Virus record (IMG/VR): IMGVR_UViG_3300050026_000076
Coordinates: 1 to 35,278 of that record
DNA length: 35,278 nucleotides
Origin: a virus
Direction: 5' to 3' (one strand)
This document shows, one piece after another, positions 12,911-21,004 of this stretch. The stretch's first letter is position 1. Every line of letters starts with the position of its first letter. The notes under the pieces were generated by a model. It had not been told where the DNA came from. It ran no database searches and saw only the letters and a program-made list of their open reading frames with translations. Made by a program: the position numbers and the translations under genes.

Positions 12911-13108
12911 TTAACATGGGGGATCGATACCTGATATCTGAAAAGCCGCGTGGATCCAGCCCCGCGCACGTCGGCATCGGGGTAATTCCTCAGCCCATCG
13001 CCTCACGGTTCGGACATCGCAGTCCATGACATCGGCCACGGCCTGGACGCCCCCAAGCTTTTCTGCCAGGGTGCGCCACGGTTTGGGGAGGGTAGTGGGG
13101 CGTCCCAT
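12911..13108 (-). CDS. Small HTH protein of the moron
   Basis: A 65-residue protein. LAEKLGGVQAVADVMDCDVR followed by TVRRWAEELPR is a helix-turn-helix of the Xre/MerR-like size range, with GRPTTLPKPW before it. Its ATG overlaps the stop of the upstream ART-like gene (TAATG), so the two are coupled. It may regulate the pair, or act as its antitoxin. Confidence 0.6.
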   Translation of the reverse strand: MGRPTTLPKPWRTLAEKLGGVQAVADVMDCDVRTVRRWAEELPRCRRARGWIHAAFQISGIDPPC

Positions 13109-13413
13109 TACACCCCCTTGTTGGCAACTGCCATGGGGACCGCGAACGAGTGGTGGTTTTCAACCCACTCCTCCAGGCTCCATTCCCGGTCGGTGTAGTT
13201 GTTGGCCGAATCGAGGCCCATTACGATGTCGTCAAAATCGAATTTCAGGGCCTCGATTGGGACCACAACCCAAATCGCCTCCGCATCCGTGCCGCCGTAG
13301 TGTTTGGCCGCCTCGGGGTCGTTGGTGAGATAGACGAGGGGGGTGTTGAAACCGTTGGTGCGGATCGCATCAGCGGATTTGGCATCGGTCCAGTGGCAGA
13401 GTTCGATAGTCAT
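13108..13413 (-). CDS. ART-like (ADP-ribosyltransferase-fold) small protein
   Basis: A 101-residue protein from ATG behind AAAGGAG. It reads LCHWTDAKSADAIRTNGF, then LVYLTNDPEAAKHYGG and IWVVVPIEALKFDFDD. The order H-x-T/ad-I--nGF, vyLT-dpe-A--yg, V-i--L-fD-dD is that of small ART-fold proteins (RNA 2'-phosphotransferase, DarT- and RES-like groups). The C-terminal helix EWSLEEWVENHHSF may carry the acidic residue. It has its own sigma70-like promoter and opposes all neighbours, as a moron would. The enzymatic role is inferred. Confidence 0.5.
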   Translation of the reverse strand: MTIELCHWTDAKSADAIRTNGFNTPLVYLTNDPEAAKHYGGTDAEAIWVVVPIEALKFDFDDIVMGLDSANNYTDREWSLEEWVENHHSFAVPMAVANKGV

Positions 13414-13434
13414 TGGTGCTCCTTTGATGTCCAT

Positions 13435-13463
13435 AATATCGGTCAAAATGTCCTATACGTCAA
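13435..13463 (-). promoter_or_regulatory. Moron promoter (sigma70-like)
   Basis: On the minus strand TTGACG, 17 bases, GATATT, then about 20 bases to the ART-like ATG with AAAGGAG between. It allows expression independent of the phage programme. Confidence 0.65.
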
Positions 13464-13470
13464 CCCCCCC

Positions 13471-13540
13471 GAAAACATTTTTTTAGGCACTGAAAACATG
13501 GATGAGATCGACAGGGATTGACCCGAAACATTTAAAACAT
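13471..13540. repeat. Four AAACAT repeats between divergent promoters
   Basis: GAAAACAT at 13471 and 13492, GAAACAT at 13525 and AAAACAT at 13534, all in one orientation, fill the 80 bases between the moron promoter and the first late promoter. They may be binding sites for a regulator, for instance the moron HTH protein. Confidence 0.35.
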
Positions 13541-13544
13541 ACGG

Positions 13545-13554
13545 TATAATATAT
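13545..13554 (+). promoter_or_regulatory. Late promoter box 1 (terminase)
   Basis: TATAATATAT, preceded by GG and without a -35 at the usual distance (a TTGACC lies 21 bases upstream, too far for sigma70). It is followed by a leader with a hairpin and the terminase small subunit ATG at 13601. Confidence 0.6.
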
Positions 13555-13558
13555 ATAG

Positions 13559-13575
13559 ATGGGACTGTGACCCAT
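13559..13575 (+). promoter_or_regulatory. Leader hairpin 1
   Basis: ATGGG pairs with CCCAT around the loop ACTGTGA. The scaffold leader has AAGGG/CCCTT around ACCGTGC, so one base pair has changed on both sides. It would lie close to the 5' end of the late transcript and may protect it or influence translation. Confidence 0.5.
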
Positions 13576-13600
13576 TAAAAACACTGATATGGAGTATGCT

Positions 13601-13933
13601 ATGACAGTTAACAAAGTGCCAAATGGTGTAAAGAAAAAACCTCGGGGTGGGTCTCGCAAGGGATGCCCCAATAAGGTGACCAAAACGCTCAAGGAAATGA
13701 TCCTATCTGCTCTTGATGGTGCTGGTGGTGAACTCTATTTGCAGCGGCAGGCGGAGGAGAACCCCGGCCCGTTTCTTGCGCTCATCGGCAAGGTACTTCC
13801 GAGCACAATGGCCATCACCGGACCCGCAGGGAAGGATTTCAAGATCACGTTTGAGATCATCAGGCCAAAAGCCATTCATGACAAACAGGTGCCGAGTCTC
13901 CCCCACGGCGAGAAAACACCCGATAGCAAATGA
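13601..13933 (+). CDS. terS: Terminase small subunit-like protein
   Basis: A 110-residue protein. KKKPRGGSRKGCPNKVTKTL is a basic N-terminal motif common to small phage proteins encoded directly before the large terminase, followed by GELYLQRQAEENPGPFLALI and GKVLPSTM. It would recognise phage DNA to begin packaging. Start: an ATG 12 bases upstream is in frame, but GGAG is correctly spaced (six bases) only for the ATG at 13601. The P22 small subunit is longer (162 residues), and the family is poorly conserved, so the role rests partly on position. Confidence 0.65.
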   Translation: MTVNKVPNGVKKKPRGGSRKGCPNKVTKTLKEMILSALDGAGGELYLQRQAEENPGPFLALIGKVLPSTMAITGPAGKDFKITFEIIRPKAIHDKQVPSLPHGEKTPDSK

Positions 13934-15223
13934 ATGGTTAATTTTCAGATCCCAGAGGCCCTCGAATACCTCCTGAATGAGGATGTGCGCACGCTGGGGG
14001 CCTTCGGCGGCAGGGGCAGCGGAAAATCACATTCCGTGGGTCGGGTGGTCCTCGGCAAATGCCTTCGACGCCCTACTCGTTGGCTGAATGCCCGCGAGTT
14101 CCAATCCTCCATCCGTGAATCCGTCCACCAGCTCTATTGCTCCCTGATCGAGAGCCTGGGACTAGGCAGCGAGTTCGAGATCCAGCGGGACCAGATTCTA
14201 GGCCCTCATGGCTCTGTGCTCTCCTATGTCGGTCTGCACGATAAAAGCCTTGACAACCTGAAATCCTATGAGGGCTACGACGGCTGCTGGGTTGAGGAGG
14301 CGCAGAGCATGAGCAAGCGCAGTCTGCAATACCTCAAGCCGACCATCCGTAAAGACGGGAGCCAGATCATTTATACCTTCAATCCCGAGGAGGAGACCGA
14401 CCCGATCTATGATGAGCTAGTTACTCACCCCCCGGCTAATGCCATCATCAGAAAGGTGAATTGGTGGGATAACCCATGGTTCAACAGCATTTTAATGGAG
14501 GAAATGCGCCAGGACTACGAGCGCGACCCCGATGCTGCGGACTGGATTTGGGGCGGCAACTGCCGGAAGAACAGTGACAAACTGGTATTGCGTGGCAAAT
14601 GCGAGGTTAAGCCATTCATGCCCGATCCTGTTCTCTGGGATGGTCCCTATCATGGCCTCGACTTCGGTTACGCCCAAGACCCTCTCCATTCCACCAGGTC
14701 GTGGATATGGGAGGGGGATCTTTACATCGAATACGAGGCCTACAGCGAGCAGTGTGAGATTGAGGACCATCCTGCCGTGCTGGATGCCATCCCAGACGCG
14801 CGGGAACAGGTCATGCGCTGCGATAACGCCCGGCCCGAAATGGTGTCCTACATCCGCCGCCAGGGGTTCAAGCGGGCCATATCCTGCAAGAAATGGCCTG
14901 GATGCGTCGAGGATCGAATCGACTACCTGCGCTCCTTCCACAGGATCTATATCCACCCGCGTTGCCCTCATATCGATATGCAGCGCAAGCTCTGGTCCTG
15001 GAAGACCGACAAGGCGGGGAATATCCTTAATATCCTGATCCCTGGCAATGATCACGGCTGGGATGCCACGGGATACGCGCTTGAGCCTCATATCCTGGGG
15101 CACAAGAAGCACATTCAGCAGCGCGATGCCGCGCCAATCCTGGACTCACTTGGCCACCCCATCCGCCCAGGCGGGAGCGGGACATATCAGCGTCTAGCCA
15201 ATCCAAACCTCTGGATGACCTGA
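13934..15223 (+). CDS. terL: Terminase large subunit
   Basis: A 429-residue packaging motor of the Terminase_3 type. The ATPase domain has Walker A GGRGSGKS (residues 25-32) and Walker B CWVEEA (118-123) followed by the TFNPEEETDP coupling motif. The nuclease domain has GLDFGY (Asp243), RCDNARPE (Asp297) and GNDHGWDATGYAL (Asp373, Asp377), the RNase H-like metal ligands. It pumps DNA into the prohead through the portal and cuts it. The ATG lies directly after the small subunit stop with no clear ribosome site, so it is translationally coupled. Confidence 0.95.
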   Translation: MVNFQIPEALEYLLNEDVRTLGAFGGRGSGKSHSVGRVVLGKCLRRPTRWLNAREFQSSIRESVHQLYCSLIESLGLGSEFEIQRDQILGPHGSVLSYVGLHDKSLDNLKSYEGYDGCWVEEAQSMSKRSLQYLKPTIRKDGSQIIYTFNPEEETDPIYDELVTHPPANAIIRKVNWWDNPWFNSILMEEMRQDYERDPDAADWIWGGNCRKNSDKLVLRGKCEVKPFMPDPVLWDGPYHGLDFGYAQDPLHSTRSWIWEGDLYIEYEAYSEQCEIEDHPAVLDAIPDAREQVMRCDNARPEMVSYIRRQGFKRAISCKKWPGCVEDRIDYLRSFHRIYIHPRCPHIDMQRKLWSWKTDKAGNILNILIPGNDHGWDATGYALEPHILGHKKHIQQRDAAPILDSLGHPIRPGGSGTYQRLANPNLWMT

Positions 15224-15225
15224 AG

Positions 15226-15235
15226 TATAATATAA
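15226..15235 (+). promoter_or_regulatory. Late promoter box 2 (portal)
   Basis: TATAATATAA starts three bases after the terL stop and is followed by TTAAGAGG and the portal ATG, 13 bases from the box. No -35 is visible 15-19 bases upstream. Confidence 0.6.
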
Positions 15236-15248
15236 TTAAGAGGTTTGG

Positions 15249-17408
15249 ATGTCCGACGCGCAGGTTAAGCCCCGGCAGCGCACGAGCGAAGAGGAACAGG
15301 ATTTCCTCCGTGATGTGCAAAAACGGTTCCGCGATTACAAAGAGGCATGGCGTCGGCAGTATGAACTGATGGCTGAGGACATTGCCTTTTGTAGCCCTGA
15401 CAATCAATGGCCTGCTGGCGTCAAGGAGGCTCGCATCGGCAAGCCCACCTTCGCTGCCGACCGGCTAAACGCCCAGGTCAAGCAATTGACTAATGCTCAA
15501 CGCGAGAACCGGCCCGCTGTGCAGGTGCACCCAACCAGCGACGGGGCATCTGAGGACGTGGCAAACATCATGCAGGGAATCGTGCGGCATATCGAATATG
15601 AGTCCGCCGCCGATATGGCCTACGATGAGGGCAATGAGTGGCAGGTTCGCGCGGGCCTGGGATTCTGGCGCTTACGCACCGAATACAGCGGACGCTCCTT
15701 CAATCAGAAGCTGGTCATTGACTCGATCAACAACCCGTTCCAGGTCTATATCGACCCCTACTCCAAGCAGTTGGACGGCTCGGACATCCAGGATGGGTTC
15801 ATTTTCGAATACCTATCCATGGATGACTTCAAGCGGCTCTATCCCGATGCTGAAGCCGCCCAGATGGAGATCGGCACATGGCTAGGCATGGGCCAGCGTC
15901 TCCCGGAGTGGTTCACCGCCGAGAAAACCGCCTGCGTAGCTGAGTATTATGTCACCGAATACGAGAGCAAGACCATTGTTCACTTGTCACATACTGGAGA
16001 GATTAAGGAAAAGGCCAAGCTTGACAAGGGCGAAGTCCAATATATTGATGCAGAACGGGATATTGAAGAGCCCGTGGTCCATCATTATAAGCTTGATGGG
16101 GTTGAGATACTGGAAGAGACAATATGGGTTGATGACACTATTCCCATTATCCCAGTATTCGGTGATCCCCTCTTGGTTGACGGCCAGCGCATCTATGCGG
16201 GGCTGATTCGGCACTCCAAGGAAGAGCAGATGATGCTCAACGTGGTGAAGACCAGCATCATCGAGATGATTGCGGCCGCACCCAAGACCCCATGGATCGG
16301 CCCTCAAGGGTTCGTGGGCGACGCTAAGGAAGACTGGGCGAATGCCAACGTCACCAACAAGGCATACCTGGAATATCAGGCATTTACGGACGATGGCGTT
16401 ACCCCTCTGCCTCCTCCAACCCGGAATATCCAAGAGCAGCCCATCCAGGGCATGTTCCAGGTCATGCAGAGCCTGGAAAACGACATCAAGGCCACCAATT
16501 CAATGTATGACCCGACGATGGGCAACAAGATGGCCAATGACCAATCCGGCATTGCTATCAAAGCCATCCAAACGGCGGGGAGCATCGCCAATTATCATTT
16601 CAGCGACAACCTCACCCGTGCCATGCGCCTCAGTGGCCGCAAAATCATCAAGATCATCCCCAAGCTCTACAGTGAGAAGCAGGTCATCCGCATCATCGGT
16701 GCCGACCGCAAGAATTCCCTCGTGACGATCAACGGGACTGGCGCAGCGGATGAGCAGAACGAGAAGGATGAGCAAGGTATTCCCAAGATTTACGACCTGA
16801 GCGCCGGGGAATATGACCTGGCCGTGGATTCCGGTCCGTCTTACCAGACCCAGCGCGAACAGGAGCGGGCCGTATTGTTCGAGTTGGCCGGTCGAGATCC
16901 CCAGCTTATGGCGATTGCGGGCGACATCATGGCGTCTCTCCTCGACTCGCCCATCGCCAAGACACTATCCGAGCGGCTCGAAAAGGCCCTCCCAATCAAC
17001 CTCCAGCCGCCCAAACAGGGTCCAGATCCCCAGGCTCTTCAGCAGCAGCTTACGGACTACCAGCAGCTCTGCCAGAAGCTCACTCAGCAGCTTCAGCAGG
17101 AAACCCAGCTAGCCGACAAGGTGCAGGCCAGCGAGCAGATGCGGTTCCAGATTGCCCAACTAGACAACCAGACGGAGCTTATGAAGGCCAAGGCCCAGAT
17201 GATGCATGACGGATCCAAAACGCTGCTGTCTGCCCAGATTGAGGAGCTGAAGCTAAAGTCCAACCAGTCCCACGAAGCCTTGATGGGGCTCCAGAAACAC
17301 ATCCTGGGCAAAGATATGGAAAGTCACCAGGCCGCATTGGCCCCTCCTCCGGCCCCGTTTAATGAACCTGGAGATCAGGTAGCCCCCATAAATCCTGGAA
17401 ACTCTTAG
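15249..17408 (+). CDS. Portal protein, P22 type
   Basis: A 719-residue protein, close to the 725 of P22 gp1. It starts with a charged helical region containing ERENRP-like QLTNAQRENRPAVQVHPTSD and the MAYDEGNEWQVRAGLGFWRL segment, and carries the central NSMYDPTMGNKMANDQSGIA motif, all typical of the P22_portal family. The C-terminal about 130 residues are Gln-rich and coiled coil, like the barrel extension of P22. Twelve copies form the DNA channel at one vertex, where the terminase docks during packaging and the tail later binds. AAGAGG lies five bases before the ATG. Confidence 0.9.
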   Translation: MSDAQVKPRQRTSEEEQDFLRDVQKRFRDYKEAWRRQYELMAEDIAFCSPDNQWPAGVKEARIGKPTFAADRLNAQVKQLTNAQRENRPAVQVHPTSDGASEDVANIMQGIVRHIEYESAADMAYDEGNEWQVRAGLGFWRLRTEYSGRSFNQKLVIDSINNPFQVYIDPYSKQLDGSDIQDGFIFEYLSMDDFKRLYPDAEAAQMEIGTWLGMGQRLPEWFTAEKTACVAEYYVTEYESKTIVHLSHTGEIKEKAKLDKGEVQYIDAERDIEEPVVHHYKLDGVEILEETIWVDDTIPIIPVFGDPLLVDGQRIYAGLIRHSKEEQMMLNVVKTSIIEMIAAAPKTPWIGPQGFVGDAKEDWANANVTNKAYLEYQAFTDDGVTPLPPPTRNIQEQPIQGMFQVMQSLENDIKATNSMYDPTMGNKMANDQSGIAIKAIQTAGSIANYHFSDNLTRAMRLSGRKIIKIIPKLYSEKQVIRIIGADRKNSLVTINGTGAADEQNEKDEQGIPKIYDLSAGEYDLAVDSGPSYQTQREQERAVLFELAGRDPQLMAIAGDIMASLLDSPIAKTLSERLEKALPINLQPPKQGPDPQALQQQLTDYQQLCQKLTQQLQQETQLADKVQASEQMRFQIAQLDNQTELMKAKAQMMHDGSKTLLSAQIEELKLKSNQSHEALMGLQKHILGKDMESHQAALAPPPAPFNEPGDQVAPINPGNS

Positions 17409-17418
17409 TATAATATAA
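17409..17418 (+). promoter_or_regulatory. Late promoter box 3 (scaffold and coat)
   Basis: TATAATATAA directly follows the portal stop. It leads into a 51-base leader containing the second covarying hairpin. No -35 element is visible. Confidence 0.6.
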
Positions 17419-17421
17419 CCA

Positions 17422-17438
17422 AAGGGACCGTGCCCCTT
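17422..17438 (+). promoter_or_regulatory. Leader hairpin 2
   Basis: AAGGG pairs with CCCTT around the loop ACCGTGC. The sequence after it (TTAAAACAC...CATAT) and the first codons (CAGTTAAC) also resemble the terminase leader, so the two leaders are homologous. Confidence 0.5.
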
Positions 17439-17469
17439 AAAACACCGCATATCACACTTGGAGTAATCC

Positions 17470-18288
17470 ATGCCAGTTAACCCGGATACCACCGGCTATG
17501 AAGACATGAACACCGCATTAACCGCTGCACCCGTCCCTGAGACGGTTGAAACCCAGGAGATTCCAGCACCCCCTGAAGAAGTTGAAACCCCCGAAGTGGT
17601 AGCAGAAACGACTGAGGAAGCTGAAAACGCCGCCCTCGCCGCCGAAGAAACCACCGAAACCCCCATTGATGAGGGAGCCGCGCCGGAAGCGGAGGAACAC
17701 AAGCGAAGCAAAGCCGCCGAGAAGCGTATTGCCGAGCTAGTCAAACAGCGAGAACAGCTCAAGGGCCAGATCGCCGCTCTTTCCCAGAACAAACCGCCTC
17801 AGCCGGTCGTTCCCATGGTCGATCCCATGGCCCCCCCTGATCCTGCCTCCTATACGGATGAGATCGACTATAAGGTCGATTTCAAACTGTGGGAGCGCGA
17901 CCGGAAAGCCAAGGATGCTGCCTTCCACCGGCAAATGACCGAGATCACCGTCAAGTATCCCGACCTTCCGGAACTGATCGAAGCCGCCAATGTGCTCGAC
18001 ACGCAAGGGATTCCAACCGCGAATCCGACCATGGGCGCATTGATCAAGGAATTGGATGATCCCGGCGATCTCTACCACTACCTACTGAGCCATTCGGACG
18101 AAGCAGTCCAGATCGCACGAATGGGGCCGCTTCAGACGGCCAAAGCCATCGGAAAGATCGAAGCGAAACTCTCTGCCCCTCCCGTGAAGCCTCCTGAGCC
18201 TCCCAAGAAACCTCTTCCGCCGCCCATTACGCCCGTCAAGACCGGAAAAGCTGGTGGACCCCCCAAATCAGAATTCGTGGAGTACTAA
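17470..18288 (+). CDS. Scaffolding protein
   Basis: A 272-residue acidic protein between portal and coat, the P22 gp8 position. Residues 1-75 are rich in Glu, Pro, Thr and Ala; a helical segment with KRSKAAEKRIAELVKQREQL follows, then a Pro-rich middle and a basic, Pro/Lys-rich end (KPPEPPKKPLPPPITPVKTG). In P22 a basic C-terminal helix of gp8 binds coat. It would guide prohead assembly and leave before packaging. GGAG lies six bases before the ATG. Confidence 0.8.
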   Translation: MPVNPDTTGYEDMNTALTAAPVPETVETQEIPAPPEEVETPEVVAETTEEAENAALAAEETTETPIDEGAAPEAEEHKRSKAAEKRIAELVKQREQLKGQIAALSQNKPPQPVVPMVDPMAPPDPASYTDEIDYKVDFKLWERDRKAKDAAFHRQMTEITVKYPDLPELIEAANVLDTQGIPTANPTMGALIKELDDPGDLYHYLLSHSDEAVQIARMGPLQTAKAIGKIEAKLSAPPVKPPEPPKKPLPPPITPVKTGKAGGPPKSEFVEY

Positions 18289-18291
18289 GAA

Positions 18292-19590
18292 GTGGCTACC
18301 TCCAATATCTTCAGCAATGTGAGCATGATCAACGCCAAGTCGCTGAAAACTGTTCGCAACAGCTGCAAAATGGCTAGTCGCGTTGCCCGCAGGTGGGATG
18401 GCGACTGGGCACAGTCCTTCCGCATCGGCGATACCCTGAACGTCCGGCTGCCTGGCTACTACCAGTATCGCAGTGGCGCGGCCGCCAACCCGGGCGGCTA
18501 CAACGACTCGTGGGTGCCCATCACGCTGACCCAGGGCGGCGCCGATATCGAGCTGACCAGCAAGGAGCTCTCCCTGAACGTGGACGAGTTCGAGCGCAAC
18601 GTCTCCGAACCCCTCGCGGCCACTATCTGGCAGCAGATGGACATCGGACTCACCTCCCTGGTGGTGCCCAATGCCACCCTTGCCGCCGCCAATCCCCTCA
18701 CCGGCCAGGGCTTCAACCAGTTCAACATGCCCTACACCACCGCTGGTGCCAACGGCATCGGCCAGCCCATGGGCAATCTGCTGCCGTTCGTGGACGGTTA
18801 CGCTGTCGCTCAGACCCAGAGCGCCGTTCACACCGACGACAAGGTTTCCGGGTTGCTCAACCCACACAGCAACGCTTCCCTGTTCCAGGGCCTTTCCACC
18901 CTGCTTCTGCCCACCAAGGAAATCAGCGAACAGTATCGCAATGGTTCCATGGGCAACGCTGGCGGCATCGACTTCTTCTCGACGGCCAACAGCCCGGCCC
19001 TCACCCTGGGAACCTGGAGCGGAACCATTCTCTATGCCTCCGGCGTGGCCAACGGCAGCAATTCGATGGTGGTCTCCGGCATGACTGGCACCTTCAACGC
19101 CGGGGAGCATTTCACCGTTGCCGGTGTGAACGCGGTCAACCCCTCCGGTAAGGGCGTCCAGGCCGAACTCAAGCATTTCGCCGTGATCTCCCAAGTCGGG
19201 ACGCTCATCACCTTCAGCCCACCCATGATCCTTACCGGCCCCCTGCAGAACGTCAACGCTCTGCCTGTCACCGGTGCGGCCATCTACCCCTGGGGCATCA
19301 GCTCGGGCACCGCCCTGGCTGCGGGCACCGGCCAGCAGATCAAGCAGAATCTCGTGTTCCACGAAGACGCCATCCTGTTCGCCATCGGTGATCTGAAGGA
19401 TGTCGCCGGTGCCGGCGGGACTGTCGGCAGGACCATCGCCGCTTCCCGGATGATGGACCCCATGTCGGGGATGCGCTGCCGGTCGCTGTTCTGGTATGAC
19501 GGTTTCAACGATAAGTTCCTCTATCGTCTCGATGTCCTGTGGGGTGGCAATATCGGCCGCCAGGGCTTCGGCACGGTTGTGGTTCAGTGA
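18292..19590 (+). CDS. Major capsid protein, P22 coat type
   Basis: A 432-residue protein, compared with 430 for P22 coat gp5. It opens with SNVSMINAKSLKTVRNSCKM and has the IGDTLNVRLPGYYQ segment, then DIELTSKELSLNVDEFERNV. These fit the HK97 fold N-arm and E-loop of the P22_CoatProtein family. A beta-rich stretch at about residues 235-325 (TLGTWSGTILYASG to ITFSPPMI) matches the place of the P22 I-domain. The GTG start follows GGAG at nine bases and lies three bases after the scaffold stop. The C-terminal FLYRLDVLWGGNIGR resembles the RIALWYG end of P22. Confidence 0.9.
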   Translation: MATSNIFSNVSMINAKSLKTVRNSCKMASRVARRWDGDWAQSFRIGDTLNVRLPGYYQYRSGAAANPGGYNDSWVPITLTQGGADIELTSKELSLNVDEFERNVSEPLAATIWQQMDIGLTSLVVPNATLAAANPLTGQGFNQFNMPYTTAGANGIGQPMGNLLPFVDGYAVAQTQSAVHTDDKVSGLLNPHSNASLFQGLSTLLLPTKEISEQYRNGSMGNAGGIDFFSTANSPALTLGTWSGTILYASGVANGSNSMVVSGMTGTFNAGEHFTVAGVNAVNPSGKGVQAELKHFAVISQVGTLITFSPPMILTGPLQNVNALPVTGAAIYPWGISSGTALAAGTGQQIKQNLVFHEDAILFAIGDLKDVAGAGGTVGRTIAASRMMDPMSGMRCRSLFWYDGFNDKFLYRLDVLWGGNIGRQGFGTVVVQ

Positions 19591-19607
19591 GCAGAGGAGA
19601 ATAGACA

Positions 19608-20957
19608 ATGCCTTCCACCCCCTACCAGACTACCGATGTTGTCGATACCACCATCGCCCCCAATCCGACCATGGGTATTTCTGCCACTGACCCTGTCGGG
19701 TTCTTCGGCTCTGCTGGTTCTGTCCAGCTTTCCGGCCCCAATCAGGCCGCCACTCCGCTTTCGGGTGGTCTGGGTAACGCCGTGCAGTACTCCCTCACCG
19801 AGGGAGTTGTGTCCGCCGTCACCCTGAACACCGCGCTGGAAAAGACCCTGGCGCTGACGTCCCCCGGCCCCCTGGCCACCGACTTCCTGCTTCCAATGTG
19901 CAAACTCACCACCCAGGCAGGCCTTGCGGTCCTTTCCGGGCGCGTGGCGGGTGCCAACTCCATCGGCATGAGCTACGGCAACAACACCGGCTCCAGCATC
20001 ACCCCGGCCAGTGAAGTGTGCCAGTTCGCCACCGTTTCGGCTCCCCTCACCCTCACCGCCGCTCTCACCCCCGCCGCCGTGCCGGCCAGTTCCGTAGTGG
20101 AACAGATCTTCACCGTGGTTGGTGTGTTCCCCAGCCAGGCGGTCTTCGTCAACAAGCCCACCCAGCAGACTGGCCTTGGAATCGCCAACGCCCGCGTAGT
20201 GGCCAACAACCAGGTGGCCATCCAGTTCGTCAACTTCACCGCCGCGCCCATCACCCCGACCGCTGGCGAGACCTACAGCTTCTTCGCCACCAACGGTATT
20301 TCGGTCATCGAACCGCTGCTTGAGGTTGGTGTCCCTGCCATCACCACCAGCATTACCACCGTCACCAGCACTGAAAACACCCTCCCCTGCGCCCAGATCC
20401 TTGCCGACGATATGATCCTTGGGGTTTCCAAGCCCAGCCTCAACGCCGGTATCGTGACCGGGTCTGCCCGCGCAACCGCTGGAAATATCCTCCAGCAGTA
20501 CGTGAACCCCACTGCGGGTGGTGTTTCTCCCACTGCTGAAGTGATGAGCTATGAGGTGGTTCGCCACAACCAGTTGGCCCCGGTCGTCATCACCACCGCC
20601 CCCCTGATCCCCATCAGTGTTGCGGCCAATACCTCGGCTGAGCAGACCTTTACCGTGGCGGGCCTTATTTCCGGCGGCTATGTCGCCATTAACAAGCCTA
20701 CCCTCACCCCAGGTCTCATCGTCGCCGGTTGCCGTGTTTCGGGCACCAACACCCTGGCGATCAACTTCATGAACCTCACCGGAGCCGCCATCGTGCCGCC
20801 TGCCGAAGTCTACACGGTGCTCTACAATCCCAATGCGGCCCTTACCGCTGGCACCTGGATCAAGCAGTTCATTGGGCAGTGGCAGGTGCTCGCTCAGAAC
20901 CTGCTGACTTCGGTTCGCAACGCCCTTGTCACCACCGGCTTCATCCCTGGTGCCTAG
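19608..20957 (+). CDS. Four-repeat capsid-associated (decoration-like) protein
   Basis: A 449-residue protein directly after the coat gene, with AGGAG before its ATG. It begins with a GFFGSAGSVQLSGPNQAA segment often seen in phage capsid-associated proteins. Four units of about 85-90 residues follow (conserved parts near 95-142, 178-227, 268-318, 357-406) with the pattern KPT--GL-i---RV-g-N-iai-f-N-T---i-P-aE-Y. Such tandem beta units suggest a decoration or head-fibre protein on the capsid. P22 itself has no such gene here. Function is inferred from position and repeats. Confidence 0.6.
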   Translation: MPSTPYQTTDVVDTTIAPNPTMGISATDPVGFFGSAGSVQLSGPNQAATPLSGGLGNAVQYSLTEGVVSAVTLNTALEKTLALTSPGPLATDFLLPMCKLTTQAGLAVLSGRVAGANSIGMSYGNNTGSSITPASEVCQFATVSAPLTLTAALTPAAVPASSVVEQIFTVVGVFPSQAVFVNKPTQQTGLGIANARVVANNQVAIQFVNFTAAPITPTAGETYSFFATNGISVIEPLLEVGVPAITTSITTVTSTENTLPCAQILADDMILGVSKPSLNAGIVTGSARATAGNILQQYVNPTAGGVSPTAEVMSYEVVRHNQLAPVVITTAPLIPISVAANTSAEQTFTVAGLISGGYVAINKPTLTPGLIVAGCRVSGTNTLAINFMNLTGAAIVPPAEVYTVLYNPNAALTAGTWIKQFIGQWQVLAQNLLTSVRNALVTTGFIPGA

Positions 20958-20963
20958 ACCTAC

Positions 20964-20996
20964 AGAGGGGGGCTTAACGGCCCCTCTTTGCTTTTG
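20964..20996 (+). terminator. Rho-independent terminator after the capsid genes
   Basis: AGAGGGG (20964-20970) pairs with CCCCTCT (20981-20987), followed by TTTGCTTTT. It separates abundant capsid transcription from the tail genes. Confidence 0.8.
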
Positions 20997-21004
20997 GAGG
21001 CAGA

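Noticed and set aside
13518-13550. An ordinary sigma70 promoter TTGACC ... TATAAT before the terminase gene
   Set aside because: The spacer is 21 bases, too long for sigma70, and the other five copies of the box have no -35 at all.
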